Shown: positions 1 through 5,730, counted from the stretch's first letter. The stretch is 6,655 nt of DNA from Thalassospiraceae bacterium (GCA_030638205.1 DAOWFB010000145.1:1-6655); one strand, 5' to 3'. The notes: a model not told the origin generated them from the letters alone. Translations and numbers: made by a program.

Positions 1-363
1 CTGGTTGAAGCAATTGATGGCAAGGGCATGGAAGATGATTCCCAATTGCTATTAACCGATGATGGGCGCAAAGAGTTCCGCAATTTAATGACGGCAAAGC
101 TTCGGGCATCGGGCAGTGATGTGAACAAGCTAATAACAACGTTAAAGCTACGCTTCATCCACCTGTTACCCACCGAAGACCAGTGCCAACAGGCAGAAAT
201 ACTTATCGATACCTGCGAAACCGAGCTTGCTCGCCTTGTTGACCTGCGCTCCCATCACGGAGAAGACCCTGGGTTTTTGGGTGAGTGGCTAGACCATGAC
301 ATTGGCCAGCTTGAACGCCATCTTGAATGGTTGGTGGGAATAAGCGACAGGCTGTGCGAATAA
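1..363 (+). CDS. PadR-like transcriptional regulator, C-terminal part (5'-truncated)
   Basis: The reading frame is open from base 1 (CTG GTT GAA...) to the TAA at 361-363, giving 120 residues. The ATG at base 28 is therefore probably an internal Met, not the start. The visible part begins at what looks like the end of a winged-helix wing, with LLLTDDGRKEF matching the LTxxGRxxF strand-to-helix transition of PadR proteins. Charged amphipathic helices follow and end in QLERHLEWLVGISDRL, which resembles the C-terminal dimerisation helices (Vir_act_alpha_C type) of the family. PadR proteins are small cytoplasmic repressors; the DNA-recognition helix lies outside the window, so no target can be proposed. 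The gene converges on the HPt gene across a hairpin. Another MarR/PadR-type winged-helix family is possible, and family assignment without the N-terminus is moderate. Confidence 0.6.
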   Translation: MVEAIDGKGMEDDSQLLLTDDGRKEFRNLMTAKLRASGSDVNKLITTLKLRFIHLLPTEDQCQQAEILIDTCETELARLVDLRSHHGEDPGFLGEWLDHDIGQLERHLEWLVGISDRLCE

Positions 364-391
364 GCTCACCTTAAAAAAATAGCACAGGCAA

Positions 392-418
392 AACAAAACC
401 CCAGAACGGGGGCTTGTT
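392..418 (-). terminator. Intrinsic terminator of the response regulator-HPt unit
   Basis: Read on the minus strand, this is AACAAGCCCCCGTTCTGGGG followed by TTTTGTTTTG. A CCCC/GGGG stem with a 5-nt loop, flanked by an AACAA/TTGTT pairing, runs into a T-rich tract. It lies 24 bases past the HPt stop codon (442). On the plus strand the tract after the hairpin is less T-rich (TTGTTAATAAATATTTATTT), so any plus-strand activity, for the PadR-like gene, would be weaker. The call rests on shape only. Confidence 0.6.
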
Positions 419-441
419 AATAAATATTTATTTGCGCACTT

Positions 442-918
442 TTAAGATTTTTGAACTAACACTTCCAGCCCCATAAGCAACTGCTGGCCTTCTTTGCCAC
501 CATCGCCATTTAATTTGTGTCCTATAATTACCTGCATGGCATCAACATATATACGAATTTTTTCAACCTCTTTAGGTCCGACCTTGTCTAGTTTTTCAAC
601 AAGCCGGCAAAGCTTGTCACCAACGGCGGTCATCAATTCATAATCAAAGCTTCCGCCTTGACCTTTCATATCGTGGGCTACGTTAAAAACGCCAAGCAGC
701 AATTCTTTTTGCTCGCCATTTCCCTCTTTAAGGTTTTTGTAGGCAGCTTCAAGCTTTACCAAATCTTCCTTGGCCCAATTAACATAATCGCCGGCAAGAT
801 TGGCAATAACTTTCTCAGCCCGCGCTATGGCATCAAGGTCAACCGCACCGGGGCCACCTTTTTCAACTTTGTTTTGAAGATTGCTTGGCGGGGTTATTAT
901 TTCAGAATCGTCTGACAT
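442..918 (-). CDS. Stand-alone histidine-phosphotransfer (HPt) domain protein
   Basis: This 158-residue soluble protein has no membrane segment or signal peptide. The diagnostic site is AHDMKGQGG at residues 81-89: H82 is the predicted phosphorylated histidine, with K85-G86 in the HxxKG arrangement of HPt four-helix bundles (compare AHxLKGxxxxxG). Helical, charged sequence lies on both sides (about 27-65 and 91-156). The first 25 residues are polar and likely disordered. HPt proteins pass phosphate between receiver domains of a hybrid kinase and a response regulator; no catalytic kinase domain is present here. It lies downstream of the CheY-like gene on the same strand, 106 bases away, and probably works with it. 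The ATG at 918 has only a weak upstream GGGAAG, 13 bases away. The family call is firm; the partner is inferred from adjacency. Confidence 0.85.
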   Translation of the reverse strand: MSDDSEIITPPSNLQNKVEKGGPGAVDLDAIARAEKVIANLAGDYVNWAKEDLVKLEAAYKNLKEGNGEQKELLLGVFNVAHDMKGQGGSFDYELMTAVGDKLCRLVEKLDKVGPKEVEKIRIYVDAMQVIIGHKLNGDGGKEGQQLLMGLEVLVQKS

Positions 919-944
919 GGTTTTTGTTGCACTTCCCGTTTGTG

Positions 945-961
945 GCCATATATTTTATGGC
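945..961 (-). other. Short hairpin in the gap between the two signalling genes
   Basis: GCCATA-(5 nt)-TATGGC is a perfect 6-bp inverted repeat 27 bases upstream of the HPt start codon. It has no T tract, so it is not a convincing terminator. It could be an RNA processing or stability element in a shared transcript, or an operator for a secondary promoter. It is AT-rich enough that chance is possible. Confidence 0.3.
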
Positions 962-981
962 TTTATTATCTCTTGTTACAA

Positions 982-1010
982 AGAATACCCATAAGATACT
1001 GCGTTCGCAA
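982..1010 (-). promoter_or_regulatory. Candidate secondary promoter for the HPt gene
   Basis: On the minus strand TTGCGA (1005-1010) is followed after exactly 17 bases by TATTCT (982-987). Each box matches the sigma-70 consensus at 4 of 6 positions. It lies in the 106-base gap after the response-regulator stop, so the HPt gene could be transcribed alone as well as by read-through. The evidence is motif only. Confidence 0.25.
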
Positions 1011-1024
1011 GCATGGGGTTGTGA

Positions 1025-1675
1025 CTACCCATTAAGCAGGGCGTTGATTTCATCTTGCGAAAGTTCTGGCGTTTCAGCATCGCCGCCGTCATCACCGTCG
1101 CTACCTTTGTTACTGCCTTTGTCTTTATTGGTGTCGTCCTTAAGCTTATCGGAAATAGACCCGACACTACCCTCAACTTCACCCTTGTCTGCTTTGCGAC
1201 GTTCCGGCCCGTTGTAATTTGGGTTTTCCTTGCGCCGCCTATCGGGGCCAAAATAAATACCGGCGCGAATAAACGGGCGCGGGTTTTCAATAATGGTACG
1301 AATTCTGGAATAAATACCTTTGGCAGAAATTGGCTTTGCCAAAAATTCATGAACGCCTGAATCGCGTGCCTCCATAACGCGGTGCATTTCCGTATGGCCG
1401 GTCAACATAATTATGGGAACAAACGGATTGGGGCTATCGGTTCCGGTGCGAACCATGCGAACAAAATCAAGTCCATCTAATGGCTGCATAGACCAATCGC
1501 AAATAATAACGTCGGCGGGAAAATGGCGAAGCTCTTTAAACGCATCGGCACCATCACCTGCTTCAAGGATGCTTTTAACGCCAAGCGCGTGCAAGATGCT
1601 TTTCACAAGTGCGCGCATGTGCTTGTTATCATCAACTATGAGAAAATTAAGTCTGGATAAATTATAATCCGCCAT
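1025..1675 (-). CDS. CheY-like response regulator with disordered tail ending in a FliM-like CheY-docking peptide
   Basis: This 216-residue protein has a complete receiver domain at residues 9-130: acidic pocket D15-D16, phosphoacceptor D60 (IICDWSM), switch T92 (MLTGH) and conserved K114 (FLAKP). There is no DNA-binding or enzymatic output domain. Residues 141-160 contain a duplicated Y-x-G-P-D/E-R-R motif. Residues 161-204 are Lys/Asp/Gly/Ser-rich and look disordered. The last 12 residues are LSQDEINALLNG, closely matching the FliM N-terminal peptide (E. coli LSQAEIDALLNG) that binds phosphorylated CheY. The phosphodonor is probably the HPt protein encoded downstream, and the output is probably protein-protein interaction, plausibly at the flagellar motor; both are inferences. 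The ATG at 1675 has a weak AGAAG upstream. It is transcribed divergently from uvrA. The receiver assignment is firm. Confidence 0.92.
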   Translation of the reverse strand: MADYNLSRLNFLIVDDNKHMRALVKSILHALGVKSILEAGDGADAFKELRHFPADVIICDWSMQPLDGLDFVRMVRTGTDSPNPFVPIIMLTGHTEMHRVMEARDSGVHEFLAKPISAKGIYSRIRTIIENPRPFIRAGIYFGPDRRRKENPNYNGPERRKADKGEVEGSVGSISDKLKDDTNKDKGSNKGSDGDDGGDAETPELSQDEINALLNG

Positions 1676-1698
1676 ACTCTTCTACGTGCCCTTTATAT

Positions 1699-1727
1699 TT
1701 AATACATCCGTGACCATACTACGTCAG
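1699..1727 (-). promoter_or_regulatory. Candidate promoter of the response regulator-HPt unit
   Basis: On the minus strand CTGACG (1722-1727) and TATTAA (1699-1704) are separated by exactly 17 bases, each 4 of 6 to the sigma-70 consensus. Transcription would start roughly 15-20 bases before the response-regulator ATG at 1675. The tandem 13-bp repeat lies 3 bases upstream of the -35 box, where an activator would bind. The assignment is by motif and position only. Confidence 0.4.
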
Positions 1728-1730
1728 GCC

Positions 1731-1756
1731 AGTCCCTTAGGTTAGTCCCTCAGGTT
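1731..1756. repeat. 13-bp tandem direct repeat upstream of the response-regulator promoter
   Basis: AGTCCCTTAGGTT (1731-1743) is followed immediately by AGTCCCTCAGGTT (1744-1756), 12 of 13 identical, then AGTT, as the beginning of a third copy. It sits just upstream of the candidate -35 box of the minus-strand unit, which suggests a direct-repeat binding site for a regulator; a simple tandem duplication is the alternative. Confidence 0.6.
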
Positions 1757-1784
1757 AGTTGTTTATATGTTGTGGGCCGCGCAG

Positions 1785-1799
1785 TTAAGCAAGTCCTAA
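1785..1799. promoter_or_regulatory. Near-match to a CtrA binding box
   Basis: TTAA-GCAAGTC-CTAA on the plus strand (TTAG-N7-TTAA on the minus strand, followed by C) differs by one base from the TTAA-N7-TTAA consensus of the alphaproteobacterial cell-cycle and motility regulator CtrA. Its position, about 60 bases upstream of the candidate minus-strand -35 box, is not the usual overlap with -35. One AT-rich near-match can occur by chance. Confidence 0.25.
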
Positions 1800-1890
1800 C
1801 AGACTGTCCAATATGACCATTTTCCACCTTAGTGGGTCGCAAATCCAGTCAATATTGCGATTGCCGCCTGTTACTGCTTTTTTTGGCTGT

Positions 1891-1903
1891 AAGCCTGAGG
1901 CTT
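1891..1903. promoter_or_regulatory. Palindrome touching the uvrA -35 box (possible operator)
   Basis: AAGCCT-G-AGGCTT is a perfect inverted repeat around one central base. Its last T is the first base of the candidate uvrA -35 box TTGACT. A second overlapping inverted repeat, GGCT-GTA-AGCC, occupies 1885-1895. A regulator bound here would contact the promoter. It is not a LexA sequence. Confidence 0.35.
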
Positions 1904-1931
1904 TGACTTGCCACCATAGCGAGGCTACATA
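1903..1931 (+). promoter_or_regulatory. Candidate uvrA promoter
   Basis: TTGACT (1903-1908, 5 of 6 to TTGACA) is followed after 17 bases by TACATA (1926-1931, 3 of 6 to TATAAT). The start of transcription would fall near 1938, giving a leader of about 45 bases before the uvrA ATG. The -35 box is good and the -10 box poor, so an activator or a shifted -10 is possible. Confidence 0.4.
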
Positions 1932-1940
1932 TCAATCAAG

Positions 1941-1952
1941 CGCCCATGGGCG
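1941..1952. promoter_or_regulatory. 12-bp perfect palindrome at the predicted uvrA transcription start
   Basis: CGCCCATGGGCG is a perfect 12-bp palindrome, 30 bases before the uvrA start codon and just past the candidate transcription start. It is strikingly GC-rich against its surroundings. As DNA it could be an operator; as RNA its loop would be too short for a stable hairpin. Confidence 0.35.
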
Positions 1953-1982
1953 TACCATACACCTCGATACGGGCTCATTAAA

Positions 1983-4832
1983 ATGCATAAATTCATCAGC
2001 GTAAAGGGTGCCCGCGAGCACAATCTAAGGGGTGTTGATGTAGATATCCCAAGAGATTCGCTTGTGGTCATTACCGGACTATCGGGATCGGGCAAATCAT
2101 CCTTGGCCTTTGACACAATCTATGCCGAAGGCCAGCGCCGTTATGTGGAAAGCCTGTCGGCCTATGCAAGGCAATTTCTTGAACTTATGTCCAAACCTGA
2201 CGTGGATTCGATCGAAGGGTTAAGCCCGGCAATATCTATTGAACAAAAAACCACTTCCAGAAACCCAAGATCAACCGTCGGAACCGTAACCGAAATTTAT
2301 GATTACATGCGCCTGTTATGGGCCCGAGTTGGGGTTCCCCATTCACCCGCAACCGGGCTACCCATTGAAAGCCAAACCATAAGCCAAATGGTTGACCGGG
2401 TAATGAAGGTAAAAGAAGGATCAAGGCTTTTGCTTCTGGCGCCCATAGTTCGTGGCCGCAAAGGTGAATACAAAAAAGAACTGAAAGATTTAGCCAAGCG
2501 CGGTTTCCAACGGGTAAAAATTGATGGCGAAATGTGGGACATCGAAGACGTTCCAACATTAAATAAAAAAGTAAAACACGATATCGAGGTGGTGGTTGAT
2601 CGCATAAAGCTGAAAAAAGGAATTGAAAGCCGTCTGGCTGACAGCTTTGAAACCGCGCTGACACTGGCCGACGGCATAGCATTTGTCGATAATGCCGATA
2701 ATGATGCGCGCAGCGTATTTTCGGCAAAATTCGCCTGCCCAGTATCGGGTTTTACCATTGACGAAATAGAACCTAGGCTTTTTTCATTCAACAACCCGTT
2801 TGGAGCCTGTCCGACCTGCGATGGACTTGGCACTAAAATGTACATCGACCCCGAACTTGTGGTTCCGGATGCGGGAAAATCTCTTATCGATGGGGCAATT
2901 GGGCCGTGGTCTAATTCAAGCTCGCCTTATTATGCACAAACTCTTGAAAGCCTTGCCGGTCATTTTAAATTTGACATCAACAAGCCGTTTGGAAAATTAC
3001 CGGCAAAAATGCGGGATGTGGTTCTTTATGGAACCAAAGGTGAAAGCGTCACCATGCGCTATGTTGATAATAAAAAAACCTACGAGGTAATCAAGCCGTT
3101 TGAAGGGGTGATCCCCAACATGGAAAGACGCTGGCTGGAAACAGATAGCAATTGGGTGCGTGATGAAATTTCTAAATACCAAACCGTAACCAGATGCGAT
3201 GCCTGTGGCGGGCACAGGCTAAGACCAGAGGCCTTAGCGGTAAGAATCAACAAACTGCATGTTTCCGAGGTTTCCGGAATGTCTATCGCCGAATTGGTAA
3301 AATGGTTTGGTGGGCTGGAAAAAAAGCTAAAAAAGAAAGAACTGGAAATTGCCGAACGCATTTTGCGTGAAATTAACGAACGCCTTGGCTTTCTTAAAAA
3401 TGTTGGGCTTGAATATCTTACCCTTGGCCGTTCATCGGGAACGCTTTCCGGTGGTGAAAGCCAGCGCATCCGCCTTGCCAGCCAGATAGGTTCGGGCCTT
3501 ACCGGTGTTTTGTATGTGCTGGACGAGCCATCCATTGGCCTGCATCAGCGTGACAATGACCGCCTGCTAACCACACTGAAAAGGCTGCGCGATCTGGGCA
3601 ATACGGTAATTGTGGTCGAGCATGACGAAGAGGCCATTCGCACCGCCGATTATATTATAGATATGGGCCCCGGTGCCGGGGTTCATGGCGGTGAAATCGT
3701 TGCTCGTGGAAGTTTGAAAAAAATACTAGCGACCAAAAAAAGCCTGACCGGGCAGTATCTCAACGGCAAACAAGAAGTAGCCGTACCGGATAGGCGTCGA
3801 GACGGGCACCGTGGGCAAAAACTTACCGTGGTCGGTGCTGAACAAAATAACTTGCGCAAAATTAATGCCGATTTTCCATTGGGCACCTTTACCTGCGTAA
3901 CCGGTGTTTCCGGCGGTGGTAAATCCACCTTGGTGATTGATACCCTATACAAGGCAACGGCCAAGCACCTGCACGGGTCAAGAACCCACCCCGGAAGCCA
4001 CAAGCGTATTGATGGGCTGGAATTGATAGACAAGGTAGTTGATATCGACCAATCACCCATTGGCCGCACACCCAGATCAAACCCCGCCACATACACCGGG
4101 GCGTTTACCCCAATTCGCGAATGGTTTGCTGCCCTGCCCGAGGCCAAGCGTCGTGGCTACAAGGCCGGAAGGTTTTCGTTCAACGTAAAAGGTGGTCGCT
4201 GCGAAGCCTGTCAGGGTGATGGCGTGATTAAGATAGAAATGCACTTCCTGCCCGATGTTTACGTTGAGTGCGATGTTTGCAAAGGCAGGCGCTATAATCG
4301 TGAAACGCTGGAAATTAGGTTTCGCGATAAATCAATTGCCGATGTTTTGGATATGACAGTCGAAGAAGGCTTGGCATTTTTCAAGGCGGTGCCCACCATA
4401 AAAGATAAACTGGCAACCCTGACCCAGGTCGGGCTCGATTACATTCATCTCGGCCAACAGGCAACTACCCTTTCCGGCGGCGAGGCGCAAAGGGTAAAGT
4501 TGGCCAAAGAGCTATCTAAACGGGCCACCGGGCGCACCCTTTATATTCTGGATGAACCCACCACCGGGCTTCATTTTCATGATGTAAACAAGCTGCTAGA
4601 TGTGCTTCATGCGCTGGTTGATGCTGGAAATACCATGGTGGTTATCGAGCATAATCTTGATGTCATAAAAACCGCAGACTGGGTAATAGACCTTGGCCCC
4701 GAGGGCGGTTCCGGCGGTGGGCAGATTGTGGCCCAAGGAACCCCGGAACAGGTGGCGGCTAATCCAAAAAGCCACACCGGGAATTACCTAAAAAAATGCC
4801 TCAAAACTAAAAAACCAAATAAAAATAAATAG
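1983..4832 (+). CDS. uvrA: UvrABC excinuclease subunit A (damage-recognition ABC ATPase), complete
   Basis: At 949 residues this is full length (E. coli 940). UvrA dimerises, finds distorted DNA and loads UvrB in nucleotide excision repair in the cytoplasm. Both ATPase modules are intact: Walker A GLSGSGKS (32-39) and GVSGGGKST (641-649), signatures LSGGESQR (488-495) and LSGGEAQR (830-837), Walker B VLDEPSIGL (512-520) and ILDEPTTGL (855-863), H-loops VVEHD and VIEHN. The DNA-contacting zinc module has all four cysteines (C740, C743, C763, C766). The first zinc module has C252, C276 and C279, but S255 replaces the second cysteine. The C-terminus ends in a Lys-rich tail. The start MHKFISVKGAREHNL aligns with known UvrA N-termini; its ribosome site is weak (ACGGG). 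No LexA box is visible upstream, and ssb, often adjacent in proteobacteria, is absent. Confidence 0.98.
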   Translation: MHKFISVKGAREHNLRGVDVDIPRDSLVVITGLSGSGKSSLAFDTIYAEGQRRYVESLSAYARQFLELMSKPDVDSIEGLSPAISIEQKTTSRNPRSTVGTVTEIYDYMRLLWARVGVPHSPATGLPIESQTISQMVDRVMKVKEGSRLLLLAPIVRGRKGEYKKELKDLAKRGFQRVKIDGEMWDIEDVPTLNKKVKHDIEVVVDRIKLKKGIESRLADSFETALTLADGIAFVDNADNDARSVFSAKFACPVSGFTIDEIEPRLFSFNNPFGACPTCDGLGTKMYIDPELVVPDAGKSLIDGAIGPWSNSSSPYYAQTLESLAGHFKFDINKPFGKLPAKMRDVVLYGTKGESVTMRYVDNKKTYEVIKPFEGVIPNMERRWLETDSNWVRDEISKYQTVTRCDACGGHRLRPEALAVRINKLHVSEVSGMSIAELVKWFGGLEKKLKKKELEIAERILREINERLGFLKNVGLEYLTLGRSSGTLSGGESQRIRLASQIGSGLTGVLYVLDEPSIGLHQRDNDRLLTTLKRLRDLGNTVIVVEHDEEAIRTADYIIDMGPGAGVHGGEIVARGSLKKILATKKSLTGQYLNGKQEVAVPDRRRDGHRGQKLTVVGAEQNNLRKINADFPLGTFTCVTGVSGGGKSTLVIDTLYKATAKHLHGSRTHPGSHKRIDGLELIDKVVDIDQSPIGRTPRSNPATYTGAFTPIREWFAALPEAKRRGYKAGRFSFNVKGGRCEACQGDGVIKIEMHFLPDVYVECDVCKGRRYNRETLEIRFRDKSIADVLDMTVEEGLAFFKAVPTIKDKLATLTQVGLDYIHLGQQATTLSGGEAQRVKLAKELSKRATGRTLYILDEPTTGLHFHDVNKLLDVLHALVDAGNTMVVIEHNLDVIKTADWVIDLGPEGGSGGGQIVAQGTPEQVAANPKSHTGNYLKKCLKTKKPNKNK

Positions 4833-4893
4833 TATTATATTTCAGATACTTACATAATATTCCTAATGTTATCTGCCGTATATTTTGGTGGCG

Positions 4894-4909
4894 TGTGATG
4901 TACGTCACA
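4894..4909. promoter_or_regulatory. CRP-type palindromic binding site
   Basis: TGTGA-TGTACG-TCACA matches the core CRP/FNR-superfamily consensus TGTGA-N6-TCACA at all ten half-site bases. Its centre (4901.5) lies about 79 bases before the ATG of the small cysteine-rich gene and about 70 bases after the uvrA stop, so it most likely regulates the small gene. No strong -35/-10 pair is visible between site and gene, which would fit an activator-dependent promoter. Which CRP/FNR-family protein binds cannot be told from the sequence. Confidence 0.6.
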
Positions 4910-4980
4910 GCCCATTTCCGCATAAAGGAACAAAATGCATAAAATTTGATGTTAAATTATAGATAATTAGGGGCGGTATC

Positions 4981-5193
4981 ATGGGAAATCTGGGGTGCGA
5001 AAGAAACGTTTGTTTTTATAATTCTAGCAGTAAATGCACAAATATTGCGGTTAGCATGGCCAGCAACTGCGGACTATTTCTCGACGTAAACAGCAAAAAA
5101 GAATGGCGCCCAACATCCCTTGTCCGCCCGGATATGAATGAGCAGACCTGCGCCAAAGACAGCGCAAAACAAGCGGCAGGCACCAAAATATAA
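4981..5193 (+). CDS. Small cysteine-rich protein, DUF1540-like motif, function unknown
   Basis: This 70-residue soluble protein has no membrane segment. Five cysteines are visible at 6, 11, 19, 30 and 57. The first part has the pattern C-x4-C-x-Y-N-x5-C-x3-A-V, then C30, which resembles the small metal-binding-like DUF1540 domain (C-x4-C-x-Y...C...I-x-V); this is recalled by eye and not a search result. The C-terminal half is polar and lacks recognisable features. It is likely a real gene: AGGGG (4969-4973) sits 7 bases before the ATG, the frame stands alone in its interval, and a perfect CRP-type palindrome precedes it. A role in metal binding or redox response is only suggested by the cysteines. 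It converges on the rhodanese gene with a 37-base gap. Confidence 0.6.
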   Translation: MGNLGCERNVCFYNSSSKCTNIAVSMASNCGLFLDVNSKKEWRPTSLVRPDMNEQTCAKDSAKQAAGTKI

Positions 5194-5212
5194 TCAGCGC
5201 CCGCCACCTCAT

Positions 5213-5229
5213 TAAAATTTCATATTTTA
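5213..5229. other. AT-only inverted repeat between converging genes
   Basis: TAAAAT-TTCAT-ATTTTA is a perfect 6-bp inverted repeat in the 37 bases between the stop codons of the small cysteine-rich gene and the rhodanese gene. It has no GC stem, so it is a poor intrinsic terminator, but it is the only candidate element in this convergent gap. Confidence 0.25.
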
Positions 5230-5230
5230 G

Positions 5231-5668
5231 CTAAACTTGGCGTTCTGTCGGAAGCCCGGCCTTGTTCCATGCGCTAACCCCGCCATTAAGAACAGACACA
5301 TCATTAAAACCAGCTGATTTTAAAAGCTTGGCCACCCGTGGTGAACGGTTGTGGGTACGGCAAGTAACCACCACTGGAGCATCTTTATGTGGGGCAAGCT
5401 TATCGCCCAATTCGTTTATTCTGCCAGCTAATGTTGCGGCATCAAGGTTAATAGACCCTGGAACATGTCCTAATTCACTGGTAAATTCTGCGCCCGTTCG
5501 CACATCAATAATCAAAATGTTGTCGCCATTATCCATACGACCTTTAATTACATCTGGTCTGTGAAATGGTATTCCCCATGCCAATATGCGGGGCATAAAC
5601 TTAAATATCATAAAAATACTGGCAGCAAGTGCGATGCTAATTACTGAATCCGAGGCAAGTTGATCCAC
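5231..5668 (-). CDS. Membrane-anchored single-domain rhodanese
   Basis: The chosen start is GTG at 5668, giving 145 residues, because AGGAGA (minus strand of 5675-5680) lies 6 bases upstream; the frame continues up to an ATG at 5743, but that extension crosses a tandem repeat and has no comparable ribosome site. Residues about 8-22 form one hydrophobic segment followed by K and R, so the catalytic domain probably faces the cytoplasm (positive-inside rule). The rhodanese fold shows ILIIDVRTGAEF (51-62), GHVPGSINL (67-75) and the active loop CRTHNRS (103-109) with catalytic C103. Such proteins carry persulfide sulfur; the physiological acceptor is unknown. The architecture resembles E. coli YibN. 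In the loop, His106 stands where most rhodaneses have Gly. It is divergent from trmFO. Confidence 0.88.
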   Translation of the reverse strand: MDQLASDSVISIALAASIFMIFKFMPRILAWGIPFHRPDVIKGRMDNGDNILIIDVRTGAEFTSELGHVPGSINLDAATLAGRINELGDKLAPHKDAPVVVTCRTHNRSPRVAKLLKSAGFNDVSVLNGGVSAWNKAGLPTERQV

Positions 5669-5674
5669 GGCTGG

Positions 5675-5680
5675 TCTCCT
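5675..5680 (-). promoter_or_regulatory. Strong ribosome binding site that fixes the rhodanese GTG start
   Basis: The minus strand reads AGGAGA, a near-perfect Shine-Dalgarno sequence, 6 bases before GTG at 5668. It is the best ribosome site in the window and is the reason for choosing the GTG over the ATG 75 bases further upstream. Confidence 0.8.
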
Positions 5681-5730
5681 ATATGTTAAATTGGTCAATC
5701 TTGCTGATGAATTAGTCCCGGAAGAGACCC

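Larger units (their letters stand above)
1676..1982. other. Divergent intergenic regulatory region (response regulator / uvrA)
   Basis: This 307-base spacer separates two divergent genes and contains no convincing gene; the 63-codon open frame starting at 1813 has low-complexity coding features and overlaps the uvrA start. It holds, from left to right, a candidate minus-strand promoter, a 13-bp tandem repeat, a near-match to a CtrA box (TTAA-N7-CTAA at 1785-1799), a small CCAC/GTGG inverted repeat (1824-1835), and a candidate plus-strand promoter bracketed by two palindromes. No GTTC-N7-GTTC or other LexA-type box is visible. Confidence 0.7.

Noticed and set aside
28..363. ATG at 28 as the true start of the PadR-like gene
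   Set aside because: The frame is open to base 1 and the upstream residues fit the family's wing region, so the gene is more likely truncated by the window edge.
658..1217. Hydrophobic plus-strand open frames opposite the HPt and response-regulator genes
   Set aside because: They are antisense to two genes with clear family motifs and have no recognisable domain or ribosome site.
1676..1982. LexA (SOS) box for uvrA
   Set aside because: No GTTC-N7-GTTC, GAAC-N7-GAAC or CTGT-N8-ACAG arrangement is present.
1813..2004. 63-codon plus-strand frame in the divergent spacer
   Set aside because: It overlaps the uvrA start, covers the candidate promoter and palindromes, and its protein has no recognisable feature.
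2236..4147. Long minus-strand open frames inside uvrA
   Set aside because: They are antisense to a complete, strongly conserved gene; such frames arise from its codon bias.
4833..4893. Intrinsic terminator after uvrA
   Set aside because: The sequence is AT-rich with no GC stem followed by a T tract; none can be supported.
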